Shown: positions 1-10,084 of the stretch, one piece after another
Layout: every line of letters starts with the position of its first letter
Numbering within the stretch: position 1 is the first letter of the stretch
Assembly (NCBI RefSeq): GCF_014633365.1
Contig: NC_068339.1
Span: 30,203,316-30,267,315, forward strand
Direction of reading: 5' to 3'
Source: Diospyros lotus
Taxonomy: Eukaryota > Streptophyta > Magnoliopsida > Ericales > Ebenaceae
DNA length: 64,000 bases
Position numbers and translations under genes: made by a program
The notes under the pieces: generated by a model
Database searches by the model: none
The model's input: only the letters and a program-made list of their open reading frames with translations
Told to the model about the DNA's origin: nothing

Positions 1-2694
1 CAGTTTGATAGGTGTGCAATTCATGATGGTTATACCAATAGATTCTCCTTTGTACATAATGAAAAACCAATTACTCTTGTACCCCTATCCCCAAGACAAG
101 TGTATGAAGATCAAGTGAGGTTAAAAAAAGAGAGTGATAAGAAAAATGAGAGTGAGAGTTCAAAAGTAAGAGAAACTGAGATGATGAAAAAAGAGAGTGA
201 GAGTTCAAAAGGAAGAGAAACTGAGATGATGAAAAAAGAGAGTGAGAGTTCAAAGGTAAGAGAAAATGAGATCAAACAGAGAGAAAATGAGAGCAAAAAA
301 GGAAAAGGAGTTTCGGGTAGTGAGGAAAGAAAAGAGAGAAAACAAATGAACTTTTATGTAAGAGAGAGTGAGATTAAAAAGGCTTTGTTTCTAAATCAGC
401 CTATGATTGTACTTTTGTACAAAGAGGCTTGTTTTAGTTCTAATGAACTTAACCTCCCTCTACCTAGTGTTGTTGTTTCTCTTTTGCAGGAATTTAATGA
501 TGTATTCCCTGAAGAGCTACCTATTGGCTTACCACCAATAAGGGGAATCGAGCATCACATTGATTTCATACCCGGAGCATCAATTCCAAATAGACCAGCC
601 TATAGAAGCAATCCTGAGGAGACCAAGGAACTTCAAAGGCAGGTTAGTGAGCTCATGGAAAAAGGGTATGTGCGTGAGAGCATGAGTCCTTGTGCAGTTC
701 CAGTATTGCTTGTGCCCAAGAAAGATGGTTCATGGAGGATGTGTGTTGATTGTCGTGCCATCAACAATATCACTGTAAAGTATCGACATCCCATTCCTAG
801 ATTAGATGATATGCTTGATGAATTGCATGGTTCTTGTGTCTTTACCAAAATTGATCTTAAGAGTGGATATCATCAGATTAGAATGAGAGAAGGTGATGAA
901 TGGAAAACCGCATTTAAAACAAAATATGGATTATATGAGTGGTTAGTTATGCCATTTGGATTAACTAATGCACCTAGTACTTTCATGAGGCTAATGAACC
1001 ATGTTTTGCGTGCTTTTATCGGCAAATTTGTGGTTGTCTACTTTGATGATATTCTGATTTATAGCAAAACCTTAGATGAGCATGTTGAACATTTAAAACT
1101 TGTTTTAGATGTTTTAAGGAAAGAAAAGTTGTTTGCTAACCTCAAAAAGTGCACCTTTTGCACAGATAGGCTTGTATTCCTTGGTTTTGTTGTTGTTAGT
1201 AGCCTAGCCGCACCTTTGACTAAAGTTATTAAAAAGCATGTAGGTTTTAAGTGGGGTAATGAACAAGAAAAGGCATTTAGCTTGCTTAAGGAAAAACTAA
1301 CTAATGCTCCTTTGCTTGCTTTACCTAACTTTGCTAAAACCTTTGAAATTGAATGTGATGCTTCAGGAATAGGTATTGGAGCTGTTCTAATGCAGGAAGG
1401 ACGTCCCATTGCTTATTTTAGTGAGAAGCTAAGTGGGGCAGCCTTAAATTACCCTACATATGATAAAGAGATGTATGCATTAATTAGGGCATTGGAAACT
1501 TGGCAGCATCTTTGGCCGAAAGAGTTTGTGATTCATACGGATCATGAATCTCTAAAGCATATAAAGGGACAACACAAGCTAAACAAGCGACATGCCAAGT
1601 GGGTGGAGTTCATTGAAACATTTCCTTATGTGATCAAATACAAGCAAGGTAAGGAAAATATTGTAGCTGATGCTTTGTCTCGAAGGTACGCCTTACTCTC
1701 TATCTTAGATGCAAAAATATTAGGTTTTGAGTACATTAAAGACTTGTATGATGATGACTCTGATTTTGGTAATGTATTCAATGCATGTGAGAAGGTGGCA
1801 TTTGATAAGTTCTTTAGGCATAATGGTTTTTTATTTAGAGAAAGTAAGTTATGTGTGCCTAAATGTTCTTTGCGAGAATTGCTTATTCGAGAAGCTCATG
1901 GTGGTGGTTTGATGGGGCATTTTGGTATAACTAAGACTTTGGATGTTTTGCATGAACACTTCTTTTGGCCACATATGAAATGTGATGTCGAAAGAATTTG
2001 TGAGAAGTGTGTCACTTGTAGACAAGCTAAGTCTAAGGTTAAGCCTCATGGTTTATATACTCCTTTGCCTATACCTAGTGAACCCTGGATTGATATCTCT
2101 ATGGATTTTGTGTTGGGTTTACCTAGGTCAAAAAGGGGTCGGGATTCCATATATGTGGTTGTTGATAGGTTTTCTAAAATGGCACATTTCATTCCATGTC
2201 ACAAAACAGATGATGCCTCACATATTGCTGACTTGTTTTTCAGGGAGGTTGTACGATTACATGGCATGCCAAAGAGTATTGTCTCAGACAGGGATGCAAA
2301 GTTCTTAAGTTACTTTTGGAAGACTTTATGGGGTAAGTTAGGAACTAAACTTTTATTTTCTACTACTTGTCATCCACAGACTGATGGTCAAACTGAAGTA
2401 GTTAATAGAACTTTATCTACTTTGTTGCATGCTATAATACAAAAGAATTTGAAAACATGGGAAGAATGTTTGCCGCATGTAGAGTTTGCATATAATAGGA
2501 GTGTGCATTCAGCAACTAAGTTTTCACCTTTTGAAGTGGTTTATGGTTTTAATCCATTAACTCCTTTGGATTTAACTCCTTTACCTATGGCTGAGCGTGT
2601 TAATTTTGATGGAAAGAAGAAAGCTGACTTTGTTAGGAACATCCATGAAAAGGCTCGCCAAAACATTGAAAGGAGGACTGAACAATATGCTAAC
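1..2694 (+). pseudogene. CRM-like Ty3/gypsy pol fragment, 5' part (protease tail, RT, RNase H, integrase)
   Basis: The frame is open from base 1, so the element continues left of the window; the first in-frame ATG is at 100 but is not a real start. In order it shows the tail of the protease region, a Lys/Glu/Ser-rich linker (about 110-350), reverse transcriptase with the YFDD catalytic motif at 1039-1050, RNase H (ECDAS, HTDHES, ADALSRR), the integrase zinc region ([12 protein letters not shown]) and the integrase core ([17 protein letters not shown]). It aligns closely with the intact copy at 55380-60338. It is broken in three ways: an in-frame loss of about 43 codons near 1190-1203, just after the RT; loss of one codon near 1508 (WQH followed directly by LWPK); and a solo LTR inserted at 2695. 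The apparent stop at 2698-2700 belongs to that insertion. The frame resumes at 4699. CRM assignment rests on resemblance of the RNase H/integrase sequence and the LTR-overlapping C-terminus. Confidence 0.93.
148..275 (+). repeat. 45-bp in-frame tandem repeat in the pol linker
   Basis: About 2.8 copies of a 45-bp unit begin at 148, 193 and 238 (GAGAGTGAGAGTTCAAAAG...). The unit is a whole number of codons and encodes a repeating 15-residue Lys/Glu/Ser/Met peptide between the protease and reverse transcriptase regions. The intact copy near 57170-57360 has a linker of similar composition without this exact repetition. Confidence 0.85.
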
Positions 2695-3940
2695 TGTTAG
2701 TGTAGGTGCTCTAGACCCAATCAGATTGGGCATGTTGTACACTGACAATTGTAATCATGTTATTATTTGAATAAAGAGTTATTCAAATTCACAAGAAGTC
2801 ATTCTATTAGTTTCTTGTTATTATTGTAATAACCGAATGAAACTAGATAGAAGTCCATATGATGTATACTGTGAATAATCTATAAAGATGTGAGATGATG
2901 CATCACAGTTTCTAGACATCATTAAACGTCCCAAGTTATAGCAATGTCAAGAATGGACATTGACAATTGCGGTAAGACTTGTATGTGCTATGTTTTTGCT
3001 ATGTGATAGCAATGGGGGTCTCACACCCATAGGCATGGAGATGCTTAGACAAGTACATAGGTGACCAATGTTGGAGAACGTGTCACTGGACATGACTCGC
3101 CATGAGAATCCATTTTGGTTAAATGTTGATAGAATTCTCATACGAGATGGGTGTAACTAATCCTTGGACCTGAGGTTGTCACGGTCATCTCATAAGAAGA
3201 CCGGTATGCTTTGACATCGTTTCGATGGGCCTAGACAAAGGCTGCACGTGGGCGATCGTTGGGTATATCATGAGGCTTATGGAGATGGGTGCATAGCCAA
3301 GATGGGACTCGTCTATCCCTTGATAGAGGATGATGTATCTAAGGCGCATTCGGTGGATATTCACTTTAAATCCATGGCCATGGTGAAAGAGATCAATAAG
3401 GAGTTATTGATTCACTTTCTATTAAGTGAAGATATCCGAAAGACCGAAGAAAACTCATGTGATCATTATCAAGCAACACATCGCCATACTTGAGATCACA
3501 TAAGATGCATTGACGAGAGGATCGTATTACACGGTAACCATGCTCGTGAAAGGTTATTTGTGGATTATGAATACTTCTGAATAATTGGGTAGGCATGACG
3601 CCTTGCTAGAGGCCAATCTTGTCTTATGTGTTCGTACCGACACATTGCCAACATATTCGGAAGCCTAATGAGTCATACGCAATAGGCACGGTCCCTGGCT
3701 TAAACCAGGAGAGTGGACGTATGGTTAAGTGGGACACTTCGGCAAGAAGTTGTGCCGTCGTAGGTTCTCACGGAAAAAGAACAGATAGACGTAATGACGT
3801 CGATATGACGAGGAGTCGTCATAATGGAAAGAGTTTCCTAAAGATGGCATTTGATTAAATTAGGAAGGAGTTTCTAATTTAATGATTTTCTATTTGTTGG
3901 AGTGGCAAATAGAAAATAAAATATTTTTGGGCTTAAGTTA

Positions 3941-4150
3941 ATATTTGGACTAAATTAGATTTGGGCCAAATATTAAATTAAATATTATATTTGGACTAAA
4001 TTGGATTTGGGCCAAATATTAAAATAAATATTATATTTGGACTAAATTAGATTTGGGCCAAATATTAAATATTATATTTGGACCAAATTAGATTTGGGCC
4101 AAATATTAAATAAAATATATTTGGGCTTGAATTAGATTTGGGCCATAATA
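3941..4150 (+). repeat. Tandem repeat inside solo LTR, five copies of ~41-46 bp
   Basis: Copies start near 3941, 3987, 4033, 4074 and 4117. Each holds an ATATTTGGACTAAAT-like segment followed by AGATTTGGGCCAAATATTAA. The block lies about 150 bp upstream of the TATA-like box, in the probable U3 promoter region of the LTR. Confidence 0.85.
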
Positions 4151-4292
4151 TTTTATTTAACCTATAAAATGATTGGGCCATTTAATTATATTTCTAGTTG
4201 GACTAGAATAAGCCCACTTATGATTCTAATTAAATTAGAATTAATGGGCTAGCCCAATCCATTAGGGTTTTGGAAACCCTAGGATATTTCAT

Positions 4293-4300
4293 TATAAATA
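4293..4300 (+). promoter_or_regulatory. TATA-like box of the solo LTR
   Basis: TATAAATA lies about 400 bp before the LTR end, after an AT-rich U3-like stretch. The position fits an LTR promoter. No transcription start can be shown from sequence. Confidence 0.5.
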
Positions 4301-4698
4301 TCCTTTTATAGGTTGCCCATTATTGAGGTGATTTTTGGTGTCGTTTTTCAAGAGTTGAAAAACGCATTGCCGTTCACTCTTCCCCGTTTCTTTTGGCATC
4401 GATTTGAAACGTGGGTGTTCTTTTACCGTCCATACACAAGCCGCACAAAGGAGAAGGAGCTAGCACTCCTATTCCGCTCTCCTTGCCAACGGACGCGTGC
4501 CGCGTATCACGAGTTAGAGGCCGGACGCTTGGACGGCTCGAATCCGCGAACGACTCGATAATCTAAAGGTTAGATTTATTTATTTGTTTGTGAATGATTT
4601 GATTTCGACGTTGATCCAATCGCCGGGATCGGGGTAAGGTTCAAAATTTTTGAACTACGCTGCTTGCCCCGTAGCGATCTTGCTTTACTTTCACTAAC

Positions 4699-5192
4699 CA
4701 AGCTAATAAGGGGCGCAAGAAAATTTTATTTGAGCCGGGTGATTGGGTTTGGTTGCATATGCGGAAAGAATGTTTTCCCATTCAAAGGCGTTCAAAACTG
4801 CTTCCAAGGGGAGATGGACCATTTCAAGTACTTGAACGGATCAATGATAATGCTTACAGTTAGACCTCCCAGGTGAGTACAATGTTAGTGCCAGCTTTAA
4901 TGTTGCTGATTTGTCTCCATTTGATGTAGGTGACGATTTGAGGACAAATCCTTTTCAAGAGAGGGGGAATGATGCAAGTCACATAGCTAAAACCCCACAA
5001 GACCTGTTAAGCATCCATGGGGGTCCAATGACAAGGGCACAAACAAGGAAAATTACGGGAGCATTAAATGGGCTAATTGAACACATCTCAAATTCAAGCA
5101 TCGTTCAAGATTCTAATATGCCCGAAATAAGTATCCAAGATAGTCAATGCTTTGTCAATGTTATCCAAGTCTCTGAATGTAATATGGGTTGA
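4699..5192 (+). pseudogene. CRM-like pol fragment, 3' part (integrase C-terminus), frameshifted
   Basis: This continues the pol frame of 1-2694 after the solo LTR. The first part matches the integrase C-terminal region of the intact element (basic segment, then GDGPFQV and RINDNAY). Near 4857 one base is missing relative to the intact copy, which brings an early TAG at 4861-4863. The remaining homology is in another frame and runs to TGA at 5190-5192, including FDVGDD and a GGPMTRAQTRK segment that corresponds to [11 protein letters not shown] in the intact copy. The portion after 4970 lies inside the 3' LTR, as in the intact element. Confidence 0.88.
4957..4969 (+). other. Polypurine tract of the left CRM-like element
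   Basis: AAGAGAGGGGGAA directly precedes the TGATG that starts the 3' LTR. The intact element has GAGGAGAGGGGGAC in the same place. This is the expected plus-strand primer site for reverse transcription. Confidence 0.8.
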
Positions 5193-5395
5193 TTGATTGA
5201 TTGAGAAGATTTGGGGTTGATTGACAAGATTGCAAGATTTGGGAATGATTGATTGATTGAGAAGATTTGGGGTTGATTGATTGATTGGCTGATTGATTGA
5301 CAAGATTGCAAGATTTGGGGATGATTGATTGATTGGCTGATTGATTGACAAGATTGCAAGATTTGGGGATGATTGATTGATTGACAAGATTGATC
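5188..5395 (+). repeat. GATTGATT-rich minisatellite inside the 3' LTR
   Basis: Interspersed repeats of (GATT)n with GACAAGATTGCAAGATTTGG and GAGAAGATTTGGGG blocks make about four irregular units of 50-60 bp. They begin at the pol stop codon. The intact element's LTR lacks this block, which explains part of its shorter length. Confidence 0.85.
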
Positions 5396-5548
5396 CAAGC
5401 TTCCCTTATTTCCTCCTTTGTTTTAAATCTTTTCTATTTTAGATAATTCTTGTTTCTTTATCAGATTATGCTATTTCCTTCTTGTAATCAATTCTTACTA
5501 TGCCTAGGATTTGATTTATTTCTTTCTAATTTAGAATTTGAGTTTGGC

Positions 5549-5556
5549 TATATAAG
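5549..5556 (+). promoter_or_regulatory. TATA-like box in the left CRM-like 3' LTR
   Basis: TATATAAG lies about 330 bp before the LTR end. The intact element's LTRs have TATTTAAAG about 300 bp before their ends, so the positions roughly agree. Confidence 0.5.
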
Positions 5557-5876
5557 CCAATGTAACCCGAGAGGAATTTAGTTTTTGATCAATATTATTT
5601 TGTGAGAGTTTTCTCTTTGGTTCTTCAACGAACTATTTTGAACTTATCAAGATTTTATCTTGTGGCGTTCATCCTTGACTTATCACTCACAAATCTTCTC
5701 ATCTATCTTGAGTGTGGCGTCAACCCTACCTTCTTATACCTTTGGTTCTTATCTCTTTATAGATAACGGGTCAAGGTCCTTTGTTTTCTTTATTATGAAT
5801 ATGTTTTAGAACGATCCTTGGCAAAGGAACCATTTTTGATCGTCGGGTCTCACCTTCCTTCGTGGGGTTCACATCA

Positions 5877-6056
5877 AAATCTGAGAATTAGTGCTCTTTG
5901 CCTGTCTAGAGAGATGCTACCAAACTCTTCCTTAGCCTTGTCCCATATGGCTTTGGCTGATTCGAGCACAACAAAATCCACCATGATGTCATCAATCATT
6001 GCACTAAGCAAAGTGATTGTTGTCACGGTATCTTTCTTTTTGAAATTGACATAATC
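5877..6056 (-). pseudogene. Copia gag fragment, downstream part (UBN2-type)
   Basis: Read on the minus strand, this continues the gag frame of 8455-8634 after the solo LTR. The peptide includes a TLLSAMIDD segment, then VLESAKAIWDKAKEEF and a DRQRALIL stretch. This pattern is typical of the UBN2/retrotran_gag domain of plant Copia elements, where an AK-x-W-D-x-L/A-K-x-x-F motif recurs. The frame is cut at 5877 by the LTR end of the CRM-like element, and the rest of the Copia element is not in the window. It is a broken fragment that cannot give a full Gag. Confidence 0.85.
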
Positions 6057-6386
6057 TGTAACGACCCATTAGAGGGTTTAGATTTTTATTTGGAAATTAT
6101 TGAATTTCTTAATTAGTTTTGTTTGGAGAATTTTTTTCAATTAATTGTTAATGTTGCAATTTAGAGATTTAATTGAGAAAATAGCATTTAATTATATTTA
6201 ATTATTGTGAAAATTAAATGCAAGGACATGTTGGTCATTTAAGGATTTGATATTAGCATTTAATTATTAAATAGAATTATTATGATTAAGGGATTAATTA
6301 ACCCAGCCGTGAGGAGGATTCGGATTGAAAGACTCCTAGTTATAATAGGAGAATGAGTTATGGCGTTAGGGCTTCTTAGATCAGTG

Positions 6387-6395
6387 TATTTATAG
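6387..6395 (+). promoter_or_regulatory. TATA-like box of the 2393-bp solo LTR
   Basis: TATTTATAG lies 330 bp inside the LTR, followed within about 150 bp by GC-richer leader-like sequence. It is a plausible promoter, by position only. Confidence 0.45.
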
Positions 6396-6870
6396 TTTCA
6401 TAAGCCATATGTTCTTTACGCCGCAAGAACAGAGAGCCAAGAAGCAATCAGTGAGTTCAAGTTTTGCATAAGGGGCTCTCGTGAGATCATTAAGTCGATC
6501 AAGAAGGTCATAAGGCAAGTATCCTTCCCCTGTAATCCTTTCTTACAGGTCTTGATTGAGCTTGATATTAGATTTTCTGAATTAAATCAGTTCCAGTACA
6601 TGTATATATATATATGTGCGTTACAGTGAGTTATATCAGTTCAGTGCATGTTTATATATGTATTTACATGCGTACAGTGAGTACCAGCCAGTTCATGCAT
6701 GTTCCTTGCAACGTTTACATTAGTTATGATCAATAAATCATCCCTCAAGTTGTTTATATATCAATTGGGATTGTTCTCCCAAGATTTCTTTTGGAATGGT
6801 GTAGTGAAGCTAAGTTTTGATTCAAGTTATGATCTCTGTTATCGTAAGCTTTATATCTGATAAGATTCCA

Positions 6871-7445
6871 GTCATTCGAATAAGTCTTGTGTCATTCGAA
6901 TGAATTTCAAAGCATCCGAATAAGTTTCAGTGTTATCGTAATGTTTTTCCCTTGTAATGTATCAGTCATTCGAATGAGTGCCCTGTCATTCGAATGAGTC
7001 CTGAGATATCGTATCATTCGTATGAATTTTTGAGGTTTTTAGACTGTCATTCGAATGAGCCTTGTCATTCGAATGAGCCCTTGAAGATGTGAGTAAGTTG
7101 TTGCTTTGTATAGCTTAGCATTCGAATGAGCCTTCTTGTCATTCGAATGATCTTCAAATTGATTTGAATAAAGTTATTGTTGCATTCGAATGAGTCAAGT
7201 TTTGCCAGTTCAAAAGTTGGAAATTTTCAAAATGCATTCAAATGAATTTGAGAGTCATTCGAATGAGTCCCAGATCAGATCCGAATAGCCTTTGAATATT
7301 ATCTATCATTCGAATGAGCCTTCTGTCATTCGAATGAGTCTCTGTCATTTGAATGAGTTTTCTGCCATTCGAATGAGCTTGCTGAAATCCTTTTTTTTCA
7401 TTCGAAGGGGCTGTTTTTTCATTCAAATTGCCTCCTTAGACTTTC
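6871..7445. repeat. Irregular array of the palindrome CATTCGAATG within the solo LTR
   Basis: By eye there are 12 exact copies of the 10-bp self-complementary word CATTCGAATG, usually inside GTCATTCGAATGAG. Several one- or two-base variants accompany them (CATTCGAATA, CATCCGAATA, CATTCGTATG, CATTCAAATG, CATTTGAATG). Spacing is uneven, from about 15 to 70 bp. The array lies about 480 bp downstream of the TATA-like box and would be inside the transcribed part of the LTR. Confidence 0.92.
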
Positions 7446-8454
7446 TCAATCATCCAAATAGTATCAAATGGCATCCAAATAGCTTCCAATAAATTCTTGA
7501 TTCAAGTCTTAAATTTAATATAAATATTCAATTATTCAAATATTGAATTTTTATGCCAAGATGTGATAAAATCCAATATGCCATGCCTATACTTAGAAAT
7601 TTCAGAATATTTGAATCTCAATATTTCTAGTAAAAATCATATACCATGTTTAGCAGTTCATTATGACATGGTCAGCATTATTTTGTGAGATTATGTGCAT
7701 ACACATTGTATGAGCATTGACCATGACTTATGTGGAGCACTACATATCGTGTGCCAGCATTTATATGAGCATTGCATTATGCACGCCAGGCGGCTTGTCC
7801 GCGGGGATCCCACTAGTATCAGTACAATTATATCTCAATTATGAGTTGCTCGCCTGATGTCGACCAGGGAGCTAGGGGCATATTGCCCAAAGTATGTGCT
7901 TACAGTTTTTATGTTTGCAGGACTCAGATCAGCCAGGTATGTGTTACAGTTATGTGGGCTTATGGGCCAAAGTTGCATACCTGCATTTAGTTTACAGCTT
8001 ATGTGCATTTCATCTTATAAATTCCATCCAGTGATTATTATATCAACTGGAAAGAATAACTCAAGCTGAATCGAAGAATATCGATACTGATAAAAATACT
8101 TACTGAACTTGTACTCTTCACCATTCTAGGTCCTAGTAGGGGAGTACTAGATGTGGGGCCTAGCAGCAGTGTCCAGTAGTGTGTGTACGTGGAGCCGCTC
8201 AAGACAAAAGATGTTTGGGAGTTGTTAGTTTATTAGTTAGTGCTTGATCAGTTTAGATTCATTTTATTTTCCAGTTTAGGGAATTTCCCTTAGATGCAAT
8301 TATGATTTCAGTTTTTGTTGACTCAGAGTCTTGTTACAGTTAATTGATATATATATAGTATTGATATCAGAATTAAGTTATCAGTCAATTTATTTTATTA
8401 TCCCTAGTAGCACCTCTTCTCGGGCAGTTCTAGGAGAGGGGGTGTTACATAATC

Positions 8455-8634
8455 CATCTTTTGCTGGGGCGTTGCCTTGTCACCGGGATCTATCATGGTT
8501 TCGGTGATCATATCAAGGGTTTCTTGCTCAATTAGTATGAATTGAACCTTTTGTTGCCATATAGCATAATTGTCACTATCAAGCTTCAAATCTTTATTGA
8601 GCTCGACGATTATGCCCTTAGTAGCATTAGCCAT
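8455..8634 (-). pseudogene. Copia gag fragment, N-terminal part
   Basis: The minus-strand frame starts with ATG at 8634-8632 (MANATKGIIVELNKDLKL) and continues with a DSDNYAIWQQKVQFIL segment, the Y-x-x-W motif region at the N-terminus of plant Copia Gag. Coding is lost at 8449, where the solo LTR begins. The apparent tail after DYV up to a stop near 8404 is LTR sequence. The frame resumes at 6056. The primer site and LTR lie upstream on the same strand (9304-10084), so this is the true 5' end of a Copia element. Confidence 0.88.
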
Positions 8635-9303
8635 CTACATGCACATGCACATGCACCCATTAGCAACTTGTCCATAACTTTTCATTCAACGCATTATACT
8701 AAACAACCAATCAAATAACATACATACTCAATCCAAAAGTATGTTTTTATCATACAATCAAAATCTCGTATGCATGCATATGATCAGCATGTTTAATAAA
8801 ATCTGTGAATGACAATACAACCTTCTCTTTTTATATTTGCTGTAGATCCAAGGTATGATAATCAGTTATAACTGTAGATCAATACCGAAGATAATCAGCT
8901 TATTGACTCAAGCCGTAGGTCCAAGGTATGATAATCAGTGGCAACCTTAGATCAATACCAAGGATAATCAGCCTATTGACTCAAGGGTCAATCACAACTT
9001 GCTGTAGATCCAAGGTATAATAATCAGTCGTAACTGTAGATCAATACCAAGGATAATCAGCCTATTCACTCAAGTTGGGTCTTACCGATACAAAGATCAG
9101 CATAACCCGTTCTTAAGTCTATTTTCTTTACGCATGGATTTTCATCTTAAAAGGAACCAAATATATATGACACATCATAACAAAATAACATGTATCATAA
9201 AACTGAAACAATTTAGTAAGAATATGAATTCATAATATTGCTTTAGTCATGGCCAAATAAGATGAATTAAAAGAAAAATAGAGAGCAAAAGGCACAAAAC
9301 CTT
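8635..9303 (-). other. Untranslated leader of the Copia element
   Basis: About 670 bp separate the primer site from the gag ATG. The stretch has no convincing ORF. It contains a short GCACAT/TGCATG-rich run next to the ATG (8636-8656) and the tandem repeat at 8841-9075. Confidence 0.7.
8841..9075. repeat. Tandem repeat in the Copia leader, three units of 72-90 bp
   Basis: Units start near 8841, 8913 and 9003. Each contains GATCCAAGGTATGATAATCAG or a close variant, then TAGATCAATACCAAGGATAA and a TATTGACTCAAG end. The second unit carries about 18 extra bases. Confidence 0.85.
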
Positions 9304-9316
9304 GGCTCTGATACCA
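9304..9316 (-). other. Copia primer binding site (initiator Met tRNA type)
   Basis: On the minus strand TGGTATCAGAGCC lies one base after the LTR end. It is complementary to the 3' end of plant initiator Met tRNA, the usual primer of plant Copia and many gypsy elements. Confidence 0.9.
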
Positions 9317-9317
9317 C

Positions 9318-10084
9318 TGAAAGATTTCTTATAGAACAATAGCGGAAAAGAAATCTTACTTTGCTAGGATCGATTTGATGTAAAACACAACTCCACACCA
9401 GGGGTAATTTGATTACCAACTTAAAGAAGCAGCAACCAAAATACTTTCACAACCCAATGTGCCTTCTTTGCAAGTCTCTTATTCTTCTCTCTAGAAGAAT
9501 ATCTTTCAATCCTCTTCTCTTACCTTTACTTTGTAATATACAAATAAAGGCTCTCAAATTTTATGCATTGGATGAAATGGGTGGTGGTCTATTATTTATA
9601 TTTGAGTGCCACCACTTCCCAAAGGACTTGTCCTTTTGGAGAAAGGGTGCTTGGAACCCTCCAAATAACCACCCATAACCACGCTTAACCAACTTGGTGT
9701 AACCACCTATAATGGTGACCTTTCATCCATAAGGAAGAGAGAGAGATTTATGTGTTGCCATGTGTCAGCACATGGTTAAGTCACATGTCAACTGGCTAGT
9801 AGTCCATGTAAGCTGCCATGTCATCACCCGATGACATGTCACTGCCACCACACTATCACTCAGCTAGTGTCACTACCTCGAGTTGGGTCCAACTACCTCG
9901 AGTTGACTTGAGCTAGAGTGAGCTAGGTGAGCTGGAATGAGTTAGCTTAAGCTACTATGAGCTATTCAAAACTCATGTTGAGCTATCTCTAGCTATCTCA
10001 TGAGCATATAGCAGCTAAGCTTCAATTCATGATCCATCTGATCAAGTTTAACTTGTGCGTACACAAGTATTCGCTCAAATTCCA
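9318..10084 (-). mobile_element. 5' LTR of the Copia element (767 bp)
   Basis: On the minus strand it starts TGGAATTTGAGCG and ends GAAATCTTTCA next to the primer site. The right border is set where satellite sequence (ATATTTTGTGTATC) begins. A TATA-like TATAAATA on the minus strand lies at 9593-9600. The forward ORF at 9409-9678 is a chance frame. The far end of the element and its target duplication are not in the window, so the outer border is accurate to a few bases. Confidence 0.8.

Larger units (their letters stand above)
2695..4693 (+). mobile_element. Solo LTR (1999 bp) inserted in the CRM-like pol
   Basis: The insert begins TGTTAGTG and ends ACTTTCA, so it has the TG...CA ends of an LTR. 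It is flanked by CTAAC at 2690-2694 and 4694-4698, a perfect 5-bp target-site duplication. The interrupted integrase frame resumes in phase at 4699. No coding domain, primer site or second LTR is visible, so it is a solo LTR left by recombination between the LTRs of a full element. A TATA-like TATAAATA at 4293-4300 supports plus orientation. Short ORFs inside (for example 3248-3493, 3619-3858) show no family resemblance. The parent lineage is not identified. Confidence 0.9.
4970..5876 (+). mobile_element. 3' LTR of the left CRM-like element
   Basis: It starts TGATGCAAGTC after a polypurine tract and ends TTCACATCA, where Copia gag sequence begins, giving about 907 bp. Its start matches the TGATGAGATC start of the intact element's LTR. 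Both LTRs encode the pol C-terminus, and they share later landmarks (CTTATCAAGATT, CTTGTGGCGT, GAGTGTGGCGTC). A TATA-like TATATAAG lies at 5549-5556. The right end is placed by the TG...CA rule and the Copia junction, so it is good to a few bases. The matching 5' LTR lies outside the window. Confidence 0.82.
6057..8449 (+). mobile_element. Solo LTR (2393 bp) inserted in Copia gag
   Basis: It begins TGTAACGACCC and ends GGGGGTGTTACA, giving TG...CA ends with a short terminal inverted repeat (TGTAAC/GTTACA). It is flanked by TAATC at 6052-6056 and 8450-8454, a 5-bp target duplication. Removing it joins two gag segments in one minus-strand frame, which confirms the boundaries. TGTAAC...GTTACA ends and LTRs over 2 kb resemble Tekay/Del-type chromoviruses, an inference from termini only. 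A TATA-like box lies at 6387-6395, supporting plus orientation. No internal coding region exists. ORFs within it (7238-7426 minus, 7292-7492 plus, 7857-8069 plus) look like chance. Confidence 0.9.

Noticed and set aside
3248..4876. Short ORFs in the first solo LTR (3248-3493, 3619-3858, 4313-4561) and across its right end (4664-4876)
   Set aside because: They show no domain, no family resemblance and lie in LTR sequence. 4664-4876 is an off-frame reading across the LTR-pol border.
8404..8454. C-terminal tail TPPLLELPEKRCY of the Copia gag ORF
   Set aside because: It is translated from the inserted solo LTR and is not Gag.
9304..9316. tRNA-like sequence GGCTCTGATACCA
   Set aside because: It matches only the 3' end of initiator Met tRNA (complement), the expected primer site. 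No cloverleaf surrounds it.
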